Source: Saccharomycopsis fibuligera x Saccharomycopsis cf. fibuligera
Taxonomy: Eukaryota; Ascomycota; Saccharomycetes; Ascoideales; Saccharomycopsidaceae
NCBI GenBank assembly: GCA_001936135.1
Contig: CP012816.1
Coordinates: forward strand, 1,429,501 to 1,493,500
Direction of reading: 5' to 3'
Length of the DNA stretch: 64,000 bases
Shown here: positions 43,489 to 53,500 of the stretch, piece by piece
Layout: each line of letters opens with the position of its first letter
Numbering within the stretch: the first letter of the stretch is position 1
Program-made: the position numbers and the translations under genes
The notes under the pieces: generated by a model
Databases searched by the model: none
Told to the model about the DNA's origin: nothing
What the model saw: only the letters and a program-made list of their open reading frames with translations

Positions 43489-46400
43489 ATGAGCGTTGCT
43501 TCCCCAGCTATTGAGACCAATAGCCTGCCCAAGGCACCACTTGGCGCTACACACACACCACCGATAGCCTCAACAACCAGAAAACCAAGTAACAATATCA
43601 AACAAAAATGCAAGCGCACAAGAAGCAGGTTTGGCTGTAATAACTGCAAAAAAATGAAGATCAAGTGCGATGAGCAAAAGCCGCAATGCTCTAACTGCCT
43701 CAAGTCGAAAAAATATTTCAACAAGTGTGATTATACCATCAAGCTATCGTGGGGTGGCCGGCCGTACAAGAACGAAGACCGGAAAAAAGCCATGCAGAAT
43801 TGCGGATACAAGTTCAATAAAGATACTACTGCCAACGTTGTACCCACTTTCAATAACCAATTCCAGCCGCACTTTGTCACGGAGGTCAACGCAGCTTTTG
43901 CAGCGGCAACAAAAGAAGAGAAAGATAGCAGACTTAGCAACAATAATAGCATTGGCCGCAGTGGTGTTGGCGCGCGTGGGACCCTTGGTAAGGGGGATCG
44001 ATCTACACCGTCTGCCTCCCTAAACAGGAACTTCAGCTTTGTTCATGAAAATGATACTATTCAAGAAAACTACTCCGTCGGTGATAAGTTCAATGATAAC
44101 AGCGCCAAAGACGAAAGATTCATTTTGGGTGAGCGTGTAGATTATAACGTCACACCTATAGAAAATGGCGATATGGATCTGGAATTCAAGGCCATAACTG
44201 CCTCAGAACAGCTATTCAAGCGCAGAAAAATTGCTAATGACGATTACGGTCATCTTTCAAAGTACCACTCTTCATCAATGACAAACACAAGTGTTAGCAA
44301 TAATAGTAACAACAGCAGCCATCGAAATAGTACTGATAATGAAAGTTCAGTCGCCAGTAATTTGGATTTTGGTTGGTTTGAATTGTCCAACTCCCACGAC
44401 GAAAGCACTAGTGCGGGCACTAGTGTTGGGTCCCCACATGCCACCACCAGCAGGTTTACAAAAGAAAACTTGTTGAGTAGTAAAGATACCAGTAGCGACA
44501 ACAATGACGACAAAAATCTCAAAGAATACCTGCAAATGCAGATGCAGTTACAAATGGGAGGTCCCTCCAGCGAAGATGACTCAGATTCAGCAATTGATGC
44601 TTTTCGTTACGATAATTCAACGTTTCTTGACAGATTAAGAAAAACAGAGACGTATGAAACTCAAAGGCAGGCGAGCATATCAGACGTGGAGCCCGTGATT
44701 TCTGCTGTTCCTAATGTTGGCCAGTTTACGTTAGGTAATATAAATGGCGGTATTGATGCTGACGTGGGTATTGAAATAGGTGCTATCACTAACATAAATA
44801 CAACAGCTAACTCTGGATTTCTGCAACAACAGCAGCAGCAGCAGGAACAGGTGATGCCACTACTGACAGGTGTATGTGGCGATAAGCTCAAGCAGTTGGT
44901 TGAGTTTTATGACTTGGCACAGTCAAATATTTCCAAGATTTATCAAGACCATAGCCCAACTACTGGATCTACAGCTTCGATAAATTCTAACACGAAAATA
45001 GAAGAGCAAGAAAAAGGTTTGCATAAATACCTGACCATATTCAAGGACATCAATGAGAATGTAATGCCTACTGACAACCAAGGTGACAATTATCAATTAC
45101 TTGACTCACATAGGCCTAGTCTTAAAGATTTAATGGCATGTATAAAGTATGGAATTTACAAAGTATTTCCTCACTGTACGGATACTACTGTTAATAGTTT
45201 GGTGAAAAATCTCGAATTTCCATATTTAAAGAAAGAACAATACTCAGCCCAGAGTTTTTCTGGCAAATATTCCGCACCAAGTTTCGAGTCTGAAAATTCC
45301 AGTACATTCAATACTTCTGGAACCACCAGTACCATTAATACCACTACTAGAACACAACAAAATAGTGAAGCTCAAGGGGGGCTTTTTGATCTTGAAGAAA
45401 AATTTGACAGCTTAGCCGATATTGAGAATTTCTTCACTGAAATAAACTACAATGACTTTACTGATTTTGATTTTGGTAATAATAACAATAATAAAAACAA
45501 CAACAGCAGCAACAACAACAGTAATAATAATAATAATGATGATGGAGCCACATCCAATTGGACTCCTAAAGAAAGCCAACCAATTTCCTTACCATTCGCT
45601 GAGTCTGATGACTTTTGGACAAATTTCACCAACATTTCCAACGATAATACCGATCCTGATGTGGAGATGGTCGATGATGTTAAGGCTACAAATACAGCTG
45701 TGGGTACTTCCAACCTTGAGCTCAATGTTAACTCATCCAAAATGGCAACATTAGCAACGACGTTGTACACTGACGCTTATAAGTATTCACCACCAGGAAT
45801 GCTTTTATTGAAAGCCGAAGTCGATGAGTCTTTTGAAGATGATGCTCTTGCTGTAGTCAATGGAGAAAATCACCCAGCATTCTATTGCTACAACCAATTT
45901 TTGAACACTTCTATCAGTGTTACCATTATTCCTCTACCTGACTTGCTCTTAAATGTTTCTGTGTATCGTGAACTTTTCCATTTTTATATCCATTGTGCAT
46001 CTGATGCAATGGTGAATTACAAGGATAGCTTTTATGAAAAGTTGAGCAAGTCTTCAAAACTCAATGTGCTCGTGGTAAAGAATCCATTCAAATATCAATT
46101 ACCAGCAATTGCCTTTGAGAATAATGGGATCTTAACTATTGTGTTGGCTATTGCTGCGGCATTGAGACAGTTTAAAAGAAATTTCGAGTATTTGTCGTTG
46201 GAAGACGTGGGTAACCTTCACAAAAGCACGCGCAGTAAATCCAATTTGGAAATTTCCAAAAGTTCTTTAAGCAAATACAATGATAGCAAGTTGATTATTC
46301 AAAACTTGGTATCTAGAAGTTTTTATGAGCTTCGTTGCAATTTGCGTGATAATACGAAGCAGCAAGAAAATGCTATTACCTTATTTTTCATTACATATTT

Positions 46401-47496
46401 GGAAAAAATCACTTGCAAAAAACTCGATTTCAAACTTGTTGATTTTGCTCAGAATTCAGTGTATAGTGCATTTACTCTTGACGCTGAATCGGCATTTGAC
46501 TGTTTCATCATCGATAAACAAGCGCCAAATTCAAATGATATTTCAAAATACGAGACGATGGGATTTTATTCCAATCAAGGGGAAGTGTCTGATTTTTTTG
46601 AGTTTTTGATCACTTGGTACTCTACGATTTCTATTATCAGTGGGTGTGTCTTTAAATCGCCAAATGTTAATCGTGAGCATATAAGCCAACAAAATTTCAA
46701 TAATGTACTTAAAACTAATTTGTTCAAGTTGGATAGTAGTATTGATAATGTCGAAGATGATGGTACTAATCCACTTACTGCAAATGTACGCATGCCACAT
46801 AGTGACATGAAAGTTCATAAGTCACACATGTTTGGTCTTGATACTGATTTGATTGGAGAGATTTATAAGGTAATGCAGCTAAGCAAAGAAAAATTGCATT
46901 TGATTAACCAGTTCAAGAGCTCTCGTAAAGAAAGCAATTTAGAATTTCGAGATTTATTTAACGTTAATTCCGGGTTAATTGGTACTGCATTGCATGTTAA
47001 AAACAGTATGATTGCCAAATTTACAGAGGTGATTAGCTATTTGGATGAAATTGACGGTGACGACAATGGCCAGGAGAATATCAGCACCAAAGTGTTGAAA
47101 ATCACCAACAAGTTGTATGTCTATGCAGCGCTTTTGATTTTGTATCGCCGTGTGATTATGATCCCAAGAGATTCCGACATTGCTCAAAAATTTGCCAAGG
47201 AAATTATAAAACTAGTTGATGAATTGATTGAGTTGAACGACAAATTCAGCAATTCTGATGATGAATTGTTGACGTTATTTAACGGTTGTTTGAACTTTGC
47301 CATTTTATGTGGTGCGCTAGAAACCTTGGATTTTGAAAGTAAGAGAAAATCATTATTGAAAATATTTGAGCTTTCAAAGAAAAATTTTAATCTCAACTCT
47401 TTCTTGGTATTTGAAATAATTCAAGAAAGTTACGAAAACTGCTTACCGCTTTCTGAGATTATTAATAAGAGAAAGTTTTCAATGTATTTTTACTAA
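43489..47496 (+). CDS. Large Zn(II)2Cys6 fungal transcription factor
   Basis: Fungal-specific nuclear regulator; 1,335 residues from the first ATG at 43489. The binuclear zinc cluster is near the N-terminus: Cys50, Cys53, Cys60, Cys67, Cys70 and Cys80 (C-x2-C-x6-C-x6-C-x2-C-x9-C), preceded by a basic patch (KQKCKRTRSRFGC) and followed by a conserved-type linker, KLSWGGRPYK. The middle (about residues 110-760) is Ser/Asn/Asp-rich with a Gln run (about base 44823-44850) and a long Asn run (about base 45478-45540). The C-terminal about 500 residues are predicted helical and look like the fungal transcription factor middle-homology/C-terminal region seen in Lys14/Uga3-like regulators. I cannot assign a specific orthologue. 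Its upstream region holds CGG repeats, so self-regulation is a possibility. Confidence 0.88.
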   Translation: MSVASPAIETNSLPKAPLGATHTPPIASTTRKPSNNIKQKCKRTRSRFGCNNCKKMKIKCDEQKPQCSNCLKSKKYFNKCDYTIKLSWGGRPYKNEDRKKAMQNCGYKFNKDTTANVVPTFNNQFQPHFVTEVNAAFAAATKEEKDSRLSNNNSIGRSGVGARGTLGKGDRSTPSASLNRNFSFVHENDTIQENYSVGDKFNDNSAKDERFILGERVDYNVTPIENGDMDLEFKAITASEQLFKRRKIANDDYGHLSKYHSSSMTNTSVSNNSNNSSHRNSTDNESSVASNLDFGWFELSNSHDESTSAGTSVGSPHATTSRFTKENLLSSKDTSSDNNDDKNLKEYLQMQMQLQMGGPSSEDDSDSAIDAFRYDNSTFLDRLRKTETYETQRQASISDVEPVISAVPNVGQFTLGNINGGIDADVGIEIGAITNINTTANSGFLQQQQQQQEQVMPLLTGVCGDKLKQLVEFYDLAQSNISKIYQDHSPTTGSTASINSNTKIEEQEKGLHKYLTIFKDINENVMPTDNQGDNYQLLDSHRPSLKDLMACIKYGIYKVFPHCTDTTVNSLVKNLEFPYLKKEQYSAQSFSGKYSAPSFESENSSTFNTSGTTSTINTTTRTQQNSEAQGGLFDLEEKFDSLADIENFFTEINYNDFTDFDFGNNNNNKNNNSSNNNSNNNNNDDGATSNWTPKESQPISLPFAESDDFWTNFTNISNDNTDPDVEMVDDVKATNTAVGTSNLELNVNSSKMATLATTLYTDAYKYSPPGMLLLKAEVDESFEDDALAVVNGENHPAFYCYNQFLNTSISVTIIPLPDLLLNVSVYRELFHFYIHCASDAMVNYKDSFYEKLSKSSKLNVLVVKNPFKYQLPAIAFENNGILTIVLAIAAALRQFKRNFEYLSLEDVGNLHKSTRSKSNLEISKSSLSKYNDSKLIIQNLVSRSFYELRCNLRDNTKQQENAITLFFITYLEKITCKKLDFKLVDFAQNSVYSAFTLDAESAFDCFIIDKQAPNSNDISKYETMGFYSNQGEVSDFFEFLITWYSTISIISGCVFKSPNVNREHISQQNFNNVLKTNLFKLDSSIDNVEDDGTNPLTANVRMPHSDMKVHKSHMFGLDTDLIGEIYKVMQLSKEKLHLINQFKSSRKESNLEFRDLFNVNSGLIGTALHVKNSMIAKFTEVISYLDEIDGDDNGQENISTKVLKITNKLYVYAALLILYRRVIMIPRDSDIAQKFAKEIIKLVDELIELNDKFSNSDDELLTLFNGCLNFAILCGALETLDFESKRKSLLKIFELSKKNFNLNSFLVFEIIQESYENCLPLSEIINKRKFSMYFY

Positions 47497-47608
47497 GATT
47501 TCTTCGCTTTTGGTTTACTGTCATTTCTATTATCTGATTGATGCTTTTTGATTTTTGATTTCTGGTTTTTGGCCTTTATCCTGTTTTACTTTTATTTTTA
47601 TTTTTATT

Positions 47609-47649
<41 letters not shown>

Positions 47650-48231
47650 TTTGCCTACTTCATGAATCATGAATTCAGGATACAGTACCATACAGTACTA
47701 TAACTGTTTAATAATGACCGCCATGATGATAATGACAACATTTACTGCAAACTACGTACCTTTTTTTTTCGCAACTTTAATGCTCTGGTTCTATCTCCAG
47801 TTCCATGACCAACTATTAGATTTGTTATACATAAGTTTAACTTTTGTACAATCCTACATAATTGCATGTTATTTATTCTCTACTCAGCCACCAATGTTTG
47901 TTACTTTAAATGTAATTTTTTGAAGAAAGCTACTCTTCATTTTGTTGTGACTTTGGACGATCTCAGGGATATAATATATATAGGCTATACTGTAGTCTAC
48001 ATGCACACACAAAACCACAGCATACTTGCTACCTTTAGGTATATAGTAGATATTCATATCCCATTGATGAATACATAAATTAAATGACGTAAAGAAAAAC
48101 AAAACAGCTATAGTGTATTTCATTTGCTACTTGGAAGACCTTTTGCGAAATGCGAAAAAGGCTCCCACAGGTATAGCTAATCTTATTGGTCGATGTTTTT
48201 CCTTATGGCCATCGATCCACGTTCATTTAGC

Positions 48232-48237
48232 CCGAGG
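48232..48237 (-). promoter_or_regulatory. CCTCGG (reverse strand) fatty-acid-response-type hexamer upstream of PEX11
   Basis: The plus strand reads CCGAGG, the complement of the CCTCGG core bound by fungal FarA/Ctf1-type regulators of beta-oxidation and peroxisome genes. It lies 0.42 kb before PEX11 in a GC-rich island. A single hexamer is weak evidence alone; the fit to the gene's function is what makes it notable. Confidence 0.4.
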
Positions 48238-48399
48238 CCCCGGGCCAAAGGCCTGTCAAAGAGACAATAAAAGATAGTCGCCCCGAGAGCTCCCGCAGTA
48301 CTGGTATAGCGCACCGGGATGCACAAATAGGCGATCGCGTGCAAGGACTGGCACACAGGATCCATGCGACTCATTTTCATTTAGTACTATGGGTTTTCA

Positions 48400-48410
48400 T
48401 ATATAAATAA
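48400..48410 (+). promoter_or_regulatory. TATA element of PEX11
   Basis: TATATAAATAA lies about 245 bases before the ATG, directly after the GC-rich island. Confidence 0.5.
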
Positions 48411-48653
48411 ACGGCACGCTCGCCCGCTGTTCTTGCTTCAAAAAAATTGACGTGGTTTTATTGAAAACATTTCCCAAGTTCCAGAATTGGTACAGTAGAA
48501 CAGGTTTTACATTTACAAGCCAGAGTCAATTTAAAGCTAGCTTCAATCATAGAAAAGCTTTTAAGCCGTTGTTATTGCTACGTTACACTTTCCGACTTCG
48601 ATTAATCAAATTCTTAGCCCACCCACCGACTAAATATTTAACCAACTGTTACC

Positions 48654-49690
48654 ATGTCGTACAAAATTGCTACTCATAATCCAACTCTCCTTAGATTTGT
48701 CAAAACTTTGAACCAGACAGGTATGGTATTTCTGTTATTCATATGCACTATTTTTTTACATTTTCGATTTGATTCGTTTGCATTGCAGCCTGAATGCCTT
48801 TTCCTCACATTTCGCAATGTTCATCTTTATAAACTGTTTCTGCTTCTTTAACCAATGATTTTCTCTGCTTGTTTACCTTTTGCTCTGCTATAGATGATTT
48901 TGACTTTAATGATTTCTGTGCCTCTACCCTTTGACGGCCTCCCCTTTTTTTATTACGTCATGTCATGAGAACTCCCAAATGTACTAAACGCACACACAGC
49001 TACTCCACATTTTTATTGCAGCAACAATACTAACATGCTCATAAAATTTTAGTTGGTAGAGATAAGTTAACAAGAATTGTGCAGTATCTCACCAGATACT
49101 TGGCCTACTACTACTCTACTAAGGGACTTGTTGAGACTCAAAAATTTTATTCTTCAATAAGCGGTGACTTATCCCACATTAGAAAATCTCTTAGAATTTT
49201 CAAACAACTTAACCATATTTCCAACATTGGTAAAACTTTGGACACCGCCAATCTTGATTGGATTTCCAAATTACTTGCAGTTGCCAAAGAAACCAATTTT
49301 GCCATTTATTTACTCTTTGATCATGTTGCATTTTTCAAGAAATTGAAGATTATTCCAGCTAAGGCATTTCCTAACGCTGGTAAATTAGCCGGACTTTTTT
49401 GGTCCGCTGCGTTGTCATTCTCCGTGTTAGCCGACGTGAAAAAATATTATGCCAGTGTGCAAGAAATCAATAGAATCAAACATATTGTTGGTAAACAAGA
49501 CTATGATGCTGTCAATAAAGCAGAATTGGCTAAATATCAAGCATCAAGAAAATTCATTTGGGATGGTTTAGATTTATTGATTGCTTTGAATGCGGCTAAG
49601 TTGTTGCTGACCAATGAAGGAACCGTGGCTTTGTCTGGTGTAGCTACAGCATTGCTTGGTTACCAAGACGTTTGGAATGCTGCGAAATAA
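48654..49690 (+). CDS. PEX11: Peroxisome proliferation protein Pex11, spliced (exons 48654-48720 and 49053-49690)
   Basis: Pex11 is a peroxisomal membrane protein that tubulates and divides peroxisomes and is induced by fatty acids. Exon 1 encodes MSYKIATHNPTLLRFVKTLN and two further residues; the join gives T-V-GRDKLTRIVQYLTRYLAYYY, matching the Pex11 N-terminal amphipathic region. The 234-residue product (236 in S. cerevisiae) continues with RKSLRIFKQLNHI, LLFDHVAFFKKLKIIP, a Gly/Ala-containing membrane stretch near residue 130, and the conserved end RKFIWDGLDLLIALN and VALSGVATALLGYQDVWNA. Using only the second frame would start inside the conserved N-terminus, so the spliced model is preferred. 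Convergent with SEC15. Confidence 0.95.
48721..49052 (+). other. PEX11 intron (332 nt)
   Basis: Donor GTATGG at 48721, branch TACTAAC at 49028-49034, acceptor TAG ending at 49052. Exon 1 ends after the first base of a codon and the join keeps frame. The intron is about twice as long as the other introns in this window; no RNA gene was recognised within it. Confidence 0.92.
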
Positions 49691-50181
49691 ACAGTTTTAA
49701 AGTAAAACCATTCGAAAAATTTAAGTTTCCTACTTTACTTTTGAGTTTTTTGGATTTTTGAATATCTAAATTTTCTTTTATAGTACTGATGCATGATGTG
49801 CATTGGCCGCGTATATTACAAGACCAATGTGCTAAAATAGATACATAAATGAATGCTAAGTGCTATGACAATAGTCGACACTTTTCGAAGTAAATGAGTT
49901 GGGCAACTAATGTAATCTACGCAATAATAATGATGATAGAAAGTGAAGGTTTATAATAGCACCTTCCTTGAAGACGCCGAAATGCCGAAGTATGATGTAG
50001 TTAATTGATAAAGGAATTAGACACAGTAAAACAGAACAAAACAAAACAAAATGAGATAAGCAAATAAATTTTACTAAAACAGGAACAAAAACAACTCACA
50101 AATACTATAACAAAACTGATCATTAAGAACATGAAAAAGGATATTAAAAAATAGAAACAAATACTGGCAAAATGCACTACA
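49691..50181. other. Convergent 3' spacer PEX11 / SEC15
   Basis: 491 AT-rich bases, including a (ACAAA)n-like stretch near 50030-50055. No gene seen. Confidence 0.5.
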
Positions 50182-52932
50182 CTACTTACTAGTGTTTCTG
50201 AATTTATAAAATCTAGCAAAATTCATCGATGATGGACTCTTAATTGCACCGCCACTAGGATCCGGTGATCCAGGTTTATTCTGCATTTCAATTTCACTAA
50301 TAGACATCCCCTTAATTCTTAATTTATTCAATAGTTGCGCACCTAATTCGTAATCAATCTTGTTATATTTTTCCACTTTGAACGTTCTAAATTCTTCAAA
50401 TGATTGGTTTTTGAGTAAGAGGATGACTTGTCTTAATTCTTCAAACTTTCCTCTTAGTCTATTGTTGCTATTTGCATTTGGGTCTTGATCTGCCGAAGCT
50501 GCTTCTTCTACATTATTATCATTGGCCGCGTTGCCGCTATCTTTTAGCTCATTCAAAATTTCTTCAATATAAGTTAAATCAGAATCGAAATTCAAAATTG
50601 CCACGTCGGTGATTAATGGCGAAGTTTTTAACACATCTTTGAAGTTATCAGCCAAAATGTCAAAAGTTCTAAAAATCAACAAGTTCAACACCTGGGAAGG
50701 TAAGTTGCTAAACGTTGAATTAAACATTGCTTTTAAAAATTCGCCTAATTCAATAATGTACATTGATGGCTCATCATTTACTACTGTAGTTTCGAAATCG
50801 AATTCAATCATTTCCATCAATTGCATTACTTTACCATCTACCATTTCAAAAAGTTTGCTTTCTGCGGTTTTCTTAATTTCTTTGAAAACTTCAATTGAAT
50901 TTAAGGGGAAATTTTTTTGAGGCAAAGATTTGAGCAAGTTGATATTAATTGAAGCAGTGGTATTGCTATTACTACTAATATTCATCATCATTGCATTGGA
51001 ACTGGTTAGGAGCTTAGATACCTCATTGGAGGAAATATAGAAAAAATCCAAGTTGATCAAATTTTGAGCGATTTCTTCACGATTTGTTGAATTAACTTTT
51101 TCTTTTAAATGCAAACCAATTTTAGAGCTCATTAATTCATCTAAAGAGCTTATTAGAAGCTGACTTAAAAGTTTGTAATTTTTGTTGAAGATATTGAATT
51201 CAAGAAATTGTAACGATTTATTGATAAATGATCGGATTTGTGCACATGTCATTGGATAAAGTTGAGAAAATGGTAAATGTTTAGGAAACCCACGATGATC
51301 ATTGGGATTTATTGGAGAAATTGGGATGATATCGGGATTGTCAGTTTGATACCAACTTACAGCTAGCACTTTTTTGTATAGCGTCAAATCATTGATCCTC
51401 ATTGGCATAGAATCATCTTCATATAAACTAATTTTGAATTCCTCTTCAAAATTATCAAGCAATATTTTCTGAAATCTTTTGAATAATAAAATCAAAATTT
51501 CATCGTAAACTTTTCTTGTAGGGAAGTTGTAGTTTTCCATCAATTTGACAAATATTCCTATACTTTGTTTCAACTCTAACAATTCATCTATTCTATCGTT
51601 TTGGATTTTGTTGATGTAAGATACAAGTAATGGAATTAGTTTGTCAACTATTGCTTCCCATAAGTTTCGCGATGCTTCAGCGGTTCTCAATTTGTATCTG
51701 GTGTTTCTGTTAATTATCGAATCAACAATAAAGAAAGCAGATAGTTTCTGCAACAACTCTTTAAGTGCATGTGAATCTTTGAAAACCTTCGGCGTGGAAG
51801 AATTTGCACCACCAGCACTACTGCCAGTAGCTGCAGTTGATTTGATTTTCAAAATCTGATGAAAAAGTCGATCTTTTCTATGTGAAAGTTCTTTCAAATA
51901 AGTAGCTTTTAAATCTTCCAACTCATTAATGGATTCGTAAATAAGTATAGCATCATAAATTGGATTAAGTGGAATTTGGATATATTCATTATTTAAGGGG
52001 TTTAATTTGGTGGTGGAATCACTTAATCGGATAGTGAGCTCGATTGGTGAATTTAAAGAAAATTCTCTTAATAACTTGTTTAAGTCATTGTTTTTATCCG
52101 ATTGGATCTTTTGGTACCATTTGCTGATCAAATTCTCTGCATACTCAAACAAAATTGCGCCCATATTTACAAAATTTTTGTCCAAATGACTAAGTAATTT
52201 TCTAACGCTTTCAAAACTTTTTTGTTTGATCAAGTCGGTTAATATAGGTATAGAGTTGTAAATTTGCTGTGAGAACCTAAAAAGGTTGATTTGGTTGTTT
52301 TTTAAATGAATGTTTTTCAAATCATCCAAATTTTTCAACGCAATGAAAAATTTCTCCTTCTTGATTAATTCATGAACTTTGTTTGTAAGTTCCAACATTT
52401 GTAATGAAGAGTTAATCAAATCAATAGATTGGTTGATCTTGTTGTAATTATTTTTCAAATTCAAGTAATTCTTTTTCTTTTCGATTAACTTAGATCCGGT
52501 TTTTTCCATTGTGGCACTGATTTCACTAACTTCTTGTTGAAGTTGATTACTTGTTGCTTTGATTTTAGAAATATTGGTCACTGAGCTTAAGATATCATTC
52601 TCAGATTGCTTGCATATCGCTTCAAGATTTTTGGATTTTTCCAATGATATGTCTTCCAAATTGATCACCAAGTCATCCAAGGTATCATTTTCAATCAATT
52701 GCTCTCTAACAATGGGTGCTAGCTGCTCAAGGTAATCAGGGGAATTAATATTAGTCAATCGAAAGAGCGGGTCAGATGAGTCTTGAAAAATGTTAAAGAT
52801 TTCATTGTCATCATTATTGCTGTTGTTGTTGTCGTCGTCATCGTGAATATGATGATGAGATCCGAATCCAACGGTGGCGCCAGAATTAGCGGTACTGCCG
52901 TTTAGCACTAAGCTTGAATCGAGAGAGCTCAT
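50182..52932 (-). CDS. SEC15: Exocyst subunit Sec15
   Basis: Sec15 binds the Rab GTPase Sec4 on secretory vesicles and links them to the exocyst for tethering at sites of polarised growth. The 916-residue product (910 in S. cerevisiae) has a Ser/His/Asp-rich N-terminus, a coiled-coil region (about residues 90-200), YNSIPILTDLIK, then the Sec15 domain with LPFSQLYPMTCAQIRSFI, STNREEIAQNLINLDFF and QVLNLLIFRTFD-type segments in the same order as S. cerevisiae Sec15. The region around base 50480-50540 is an acidic Asn/Ala-rich linker. Start is the ATG at 52932. Length, order and C-terminal matches separate it from Exo84, Sec6 and COG subunits. Confidence 0.93.
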   Translation of the reverse strand: MSSLDSSLVLNGSTANSGATVGFGSHHHIHDDDDNNNSNNDDNEIFNIFQDSSDPLFRLTNINSPDYLEQLAPIVREQLIENDTLDDLVINLEDISLEKSKNLEAICKQSENDILSSVTNISKIKATSNQLQQEVSEISATMEKTGSKLIEKKKNYLNLKNNYNKINQSIDLINSSLQMLELTNKVHELIKKEKFFIALKNLDDLKNIHLKNNQINLFRFSQQIYNSIPILTDLIKQKSFESVRKLLSHLDKNFVNMGAILFEYAENLISKWYQKIQSDKNNDLNKLLREFSLNSPIELTIRLSDSTTKLNPLNNEYIQIPLNPIYDAILIYESINELEDLKATYLKELSHRKDRLFHQILKIKSTAATGSSAGGANSSTPKVFKDSHALKELLQKLSAFFIVDSIINRNTRYKLRTAEASRNLWEAIVDKLIPLLVSYINKIQNDRIDELLELKQSIGIFVKLMENYNFPTRKVYDEILILLFKRFQKILLDNFEEEFKISLYEDDSMPMRINDLTLYKKVLAVSWYQTDNPDIIPISPINPNDHRGFPKHLPFSQLYPMTCAQIRSFINKSLQFLEFNIFNKNYKLLSQLLISSLDELMSSKIGLHLKEKVNSTNREEIAQNLINLDFFYISSNEVSKLLTSSNAMMMNISSNSNTTASININLLKSLPQKNFPLNSIEVFKEIKKTAESKLFEMVDGKVMQLMEMIEFDFETTVVNDEPSMYIIELGEFLKAMFNSTFSNLPSQVLNLLIFRTFDILADNFKDVLKTSPLITDVAILNFDSDLTYIEEILNELKDSGNAANDNNVEEAASADQDPNANSNNRLRGKFEELRQVILLLKNQSFEEFRTFKVEKYNKIDYELGAQLLNKLRIKGMSISEIEMQNKPGSPDPSGGAIKSPSSMNFARFYKFRNTSK

Positions 52933-53500
52933 TTAGGTGATATTATTATGACAAGGTTGCCAACACTAGCAATGTTGTTGAAATTTGGGTGAGTACGGAT
53001 AGCCTGGGTATACTATGCCACCGTTGCGGTTTTGCTGCTGTTGTCTTTTCCATGTGCCGAGGTGAGCTTAAAGTACCGATACTGTTGTTTCTGGAGGAGT
53101 GAACTCACTAAATGACCAGGGCCCGTAACCTATGAGGATTAGTAGGCCTGAATGTACTATTATTCTGTAACATGAACAGAAAACATTACACCAAGGACAC
53201 GGTATCTTGGGATATAATTGTATATATGAAATATTGAGCATTGAAGAGCTTTGCTTTGATTTTTTGATAGCTGTATACATATCAATTTGGTTTTCCAGTA
53301 CTTCAGTCTACAAACCGCTAATAGCATTCTTTTGGTACCATTGTGTTGGTATAAGCACGCGTCAAAAATATTGAAAAATACTTTGAATCATTGCAAAACG
53401 CGTTTCTGCAACAAATCTTGATGGTTTCATATCAGATTAAATCTAACTTTCTTCAGACTTGAATATTAAACTACACGGTGCTCAAAGTGTACCTATAACA
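52933..53500. other. Divergent promoter SEC15 / CSM3
   Basis: 568 bases without a gene. The two ACGCGT boxes listed next are on the CSM3 side. Confidence 0.55.
53357..53403. promoter_or_regulatory. Pair of MluI cell-cycle boxes (ACGCGT) upstream of CSM3
   Basis: ACGCGT occurs at 53357-53362 and 53398-53403, about 98-144 bases before the CSM3 ATG. ACGCGT is the site of the G1/S regulator MBF (Mbp1-Swi6), and CSM3 acts at replication forks, so periodic G1/S expression is a reasonable inference. Confidence 0.6.

Larger units (their letters stand above)
47497..48653. other. Intergenic region with the PEX11 promoter
   Basis: Starts with a T tract of about 36 at 47611-47646 after the regulator's stop. 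The PEX11-proximal part (48180-48420) is clearly GC-richer and carries the sites listed below. No gene seen. Confidence 0.6.
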
